Shown here: piece by piece, positions 14,719 to 15,711 of the stretch | How the letters are laid out: the number at the start of each line of letters is the position of its first letter | How positions within the stretch are numbered: position 1 is the first letter of the stretch | Assembly (NCBI GenBank): GCA_003483745.1 | Contig: DMYD01000005.1 | Coordinates: 56,103-71,813, forward strand | Reading direction: 5' to 3' | Source: Roseburia sp. | GTDB lineage: Bacteria; Bacillota; Clostridia; Lachnospirales; Lachnospiraceae | DNA length: 15,711 nt | The notes under the pieces: generated by a model | Told to the model about the DNA's origin: nothing | The model's input: the letters and a program-made list of their open reading frames with translations, nothing else | Databases searched by the model: none | Program-made: the position numbers and the translations under genes

Positions 14719-15711
14719 ATGAATATCCTGCAAACCATTTTTAAAGACCATTATGAAGAAATGTTATATATTTTACATCCCCGTCAAGCTGTTATTGATA
14801 ACGTTGACAAGATGATTAACTGTGGTGACCCCGCATTTGGTGGGGCAATGTATGCCTGTTCCAAATGTGGATACCTCAAATTTGTGCCTTTCTGCTGTAA
14901 AAGCAGATTTTGTCCAACCTGTGGTGTAAAATACTGCCAGGACAGATCCAATGCCATGGCCTTTATGCTGATTCAGTGTACTCACCGCCGCTGTGTTTTT
15001 ACCATTGACGAAGATCTTCGTCTCTTTTTTCTTGAGGACCGTTCTCTTTTGGATTGTTTGTTTAATGCTGTCCGCAGTGTTGTACTTCGTATGTTTTACC
15101 AGATGAACAAATCGAAAAACTTTGTCCCAGGCTTTATCTGTGTTCTCCACACCTTTGGCCGCCCTCTTGAATGGAATCCCCACATTCATTGCCTTATTAC
15201 GGAGGGGGCTTCTCCGACGATGGGTTTTGGCGTGTCGTTAAGCATTTCAACTATACACTTCTTCGCAAGTCTTTCCAGACCGCTCTTCTGAACGAAATGG
15301 AAAAACATATCGGTCCTTCCTTTAAAAAGACAAAAGCTCTCATTTACAAAAAAGACTCTAATGGCTTCTATGTTTATGCCAAACCTAACCTTTCCAATAC
15401 CCAGACTGTTGTTAAATACATCAGCCGTTATTTAGGACGTCCCGTGATTGCCTTAAATCGTATTGATTCCTACGATGGAGAAAATGTCACTTTTCATTAC
15501 AACCGGCACGAATACAACGTCTTCGTTAAGAAAACCATACCTGCGCTGGATTTCATTTCTTTATTAATTCAGCATATACCTGAACCTCATTATAAAATAA
15601 CTCGTTATTATAGCCTCTATGCCAGACATCGCGATAACGATAAAAAACTCAGAAAAGCCATCCATCAGTCTAAGCACAAATTCATTCTGAGTTATTCAAA
15701 ATGGCGTAATA
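14719..15711 (+). pseudogene. IS91-like (HUH/Y2) transposase, frameshifted and cut by the window end
   Basis: From ATG at 14719 the frame gives NILQTIFKDHYEEMLYIL, a zinc-finger region (C47-x2-C50, C60, C65-x2-C68) and the HUH motif H155-I-H157 in EWNPHIHCLITEG. These are hallmarks of the IS91/IS801 group, which moves by single-strand, rolling-circle-like transfer. After a G-run at 15204-15208 the frame is wrong and stops at 15291. In the next frame the family sequence continues without any stop to the window end: SDDGFWRVVKHFNYT, VVKYISRYLGRPVIALNRI, then the paired catalytic tyrosines in RYYSLYARH (about 15603-15629). Restoring one G (five to six) rejoins the two parts. So this is a recent single-base loss, a sequence error, or less likely a recoding site. 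No clear Shine-Dalgarno precedes the start, and the 3' end is outside the window. Confidence 0.85.

Noticed and set aside
14773..15189. 138-codon minus-strand frame inside the transposase region
   Set aside because: It is the antisense shadow of the zinc-finger/HUH part of the transposase; its sequence has no domain-like character.
1..15711. CRISPR array, tRNA or rRNA genes
   Set aside because: No regularly spaced direct repeats, tRNA cloverleaf with a CCA-type end, or rRNA-like sequence was seen on either strand.

Overview
The window looks like a low-GC Firmicute chromosome, most likely a gut Clostridia/Lachnospiraceae type. The reasons are strong GGAGG-type ribosome binding sites, sigma-A-like promoters, a CIRCE heat-shock operator in front of clpB, an FchA/FolD folate pair, an HD-GYP receptor with a beta-propeller sensor, and an ATPase-less sugar ABC operon run by a LacI-type repressor. 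The exact genus cannot be read from the sequence.

Layout. (1) Positions 1-725, minus strand: the 5' part of clpB (Hsp100 disaggregase), with its promoter and a CIRCE element whose spacer holds the -35 box. (2) Positions 743-5641, minus strand: a two-gene unit. A very large membrane HD-GYP cyclic-di-GMP phosphodiesterase with an extracytoplasmic beta-propeller is followed after 1 nt by a membrane-anchored BMP/PnrA-type ligand-binding protein, and then a terminator. (3) Positions 5730-7506, plus strand, divergent: a cyclodeaminase/cyclohydrolase-family protein (FchA-like) and FolD. This FolD lacks the lysine and glutamine needed for its own cyclohydrolase activity. (4) Positions 7511-7965: decayed remnants of two AAA-ATPase families. 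(5) Positions 7980-14510, minus strand, visibly more AT-rich: a probable arabinan/arabino-oligosaccharide locus. In transcription order it is lacI-type regulator, [promoter + palindromic operator], solute-binding lipoprotein, attenuator-like hairpin, two MalF/MalG-type permeases, a GH93-like exo-arabinanase and a GH43 arabinofuranosidase. Neither enzyme has a signal peptide, so imported oligosaccharides would be cut inside the cell. No ABC ATPase is present, so a shared MsmX/MsmK-type ATPase elsewhere is implied. (6) Positions about 14633 to the end, plus strand: the left end of an IS91-like HUH/Y2 insertion sequence. Its transposase carries a one-base frameshift in a G-run, and the element runs off the window.

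The observations most worth pursuing are the HD-GYP receptor/BMP protein pair as a possible ligand-sensing c-di-GMP system, and the division of labour between FchA and a predicted dehydrogenase-only FolD. The sugar locus sits between gene relics and an insertion sequence, which suggests an accessory block, but this is inference.
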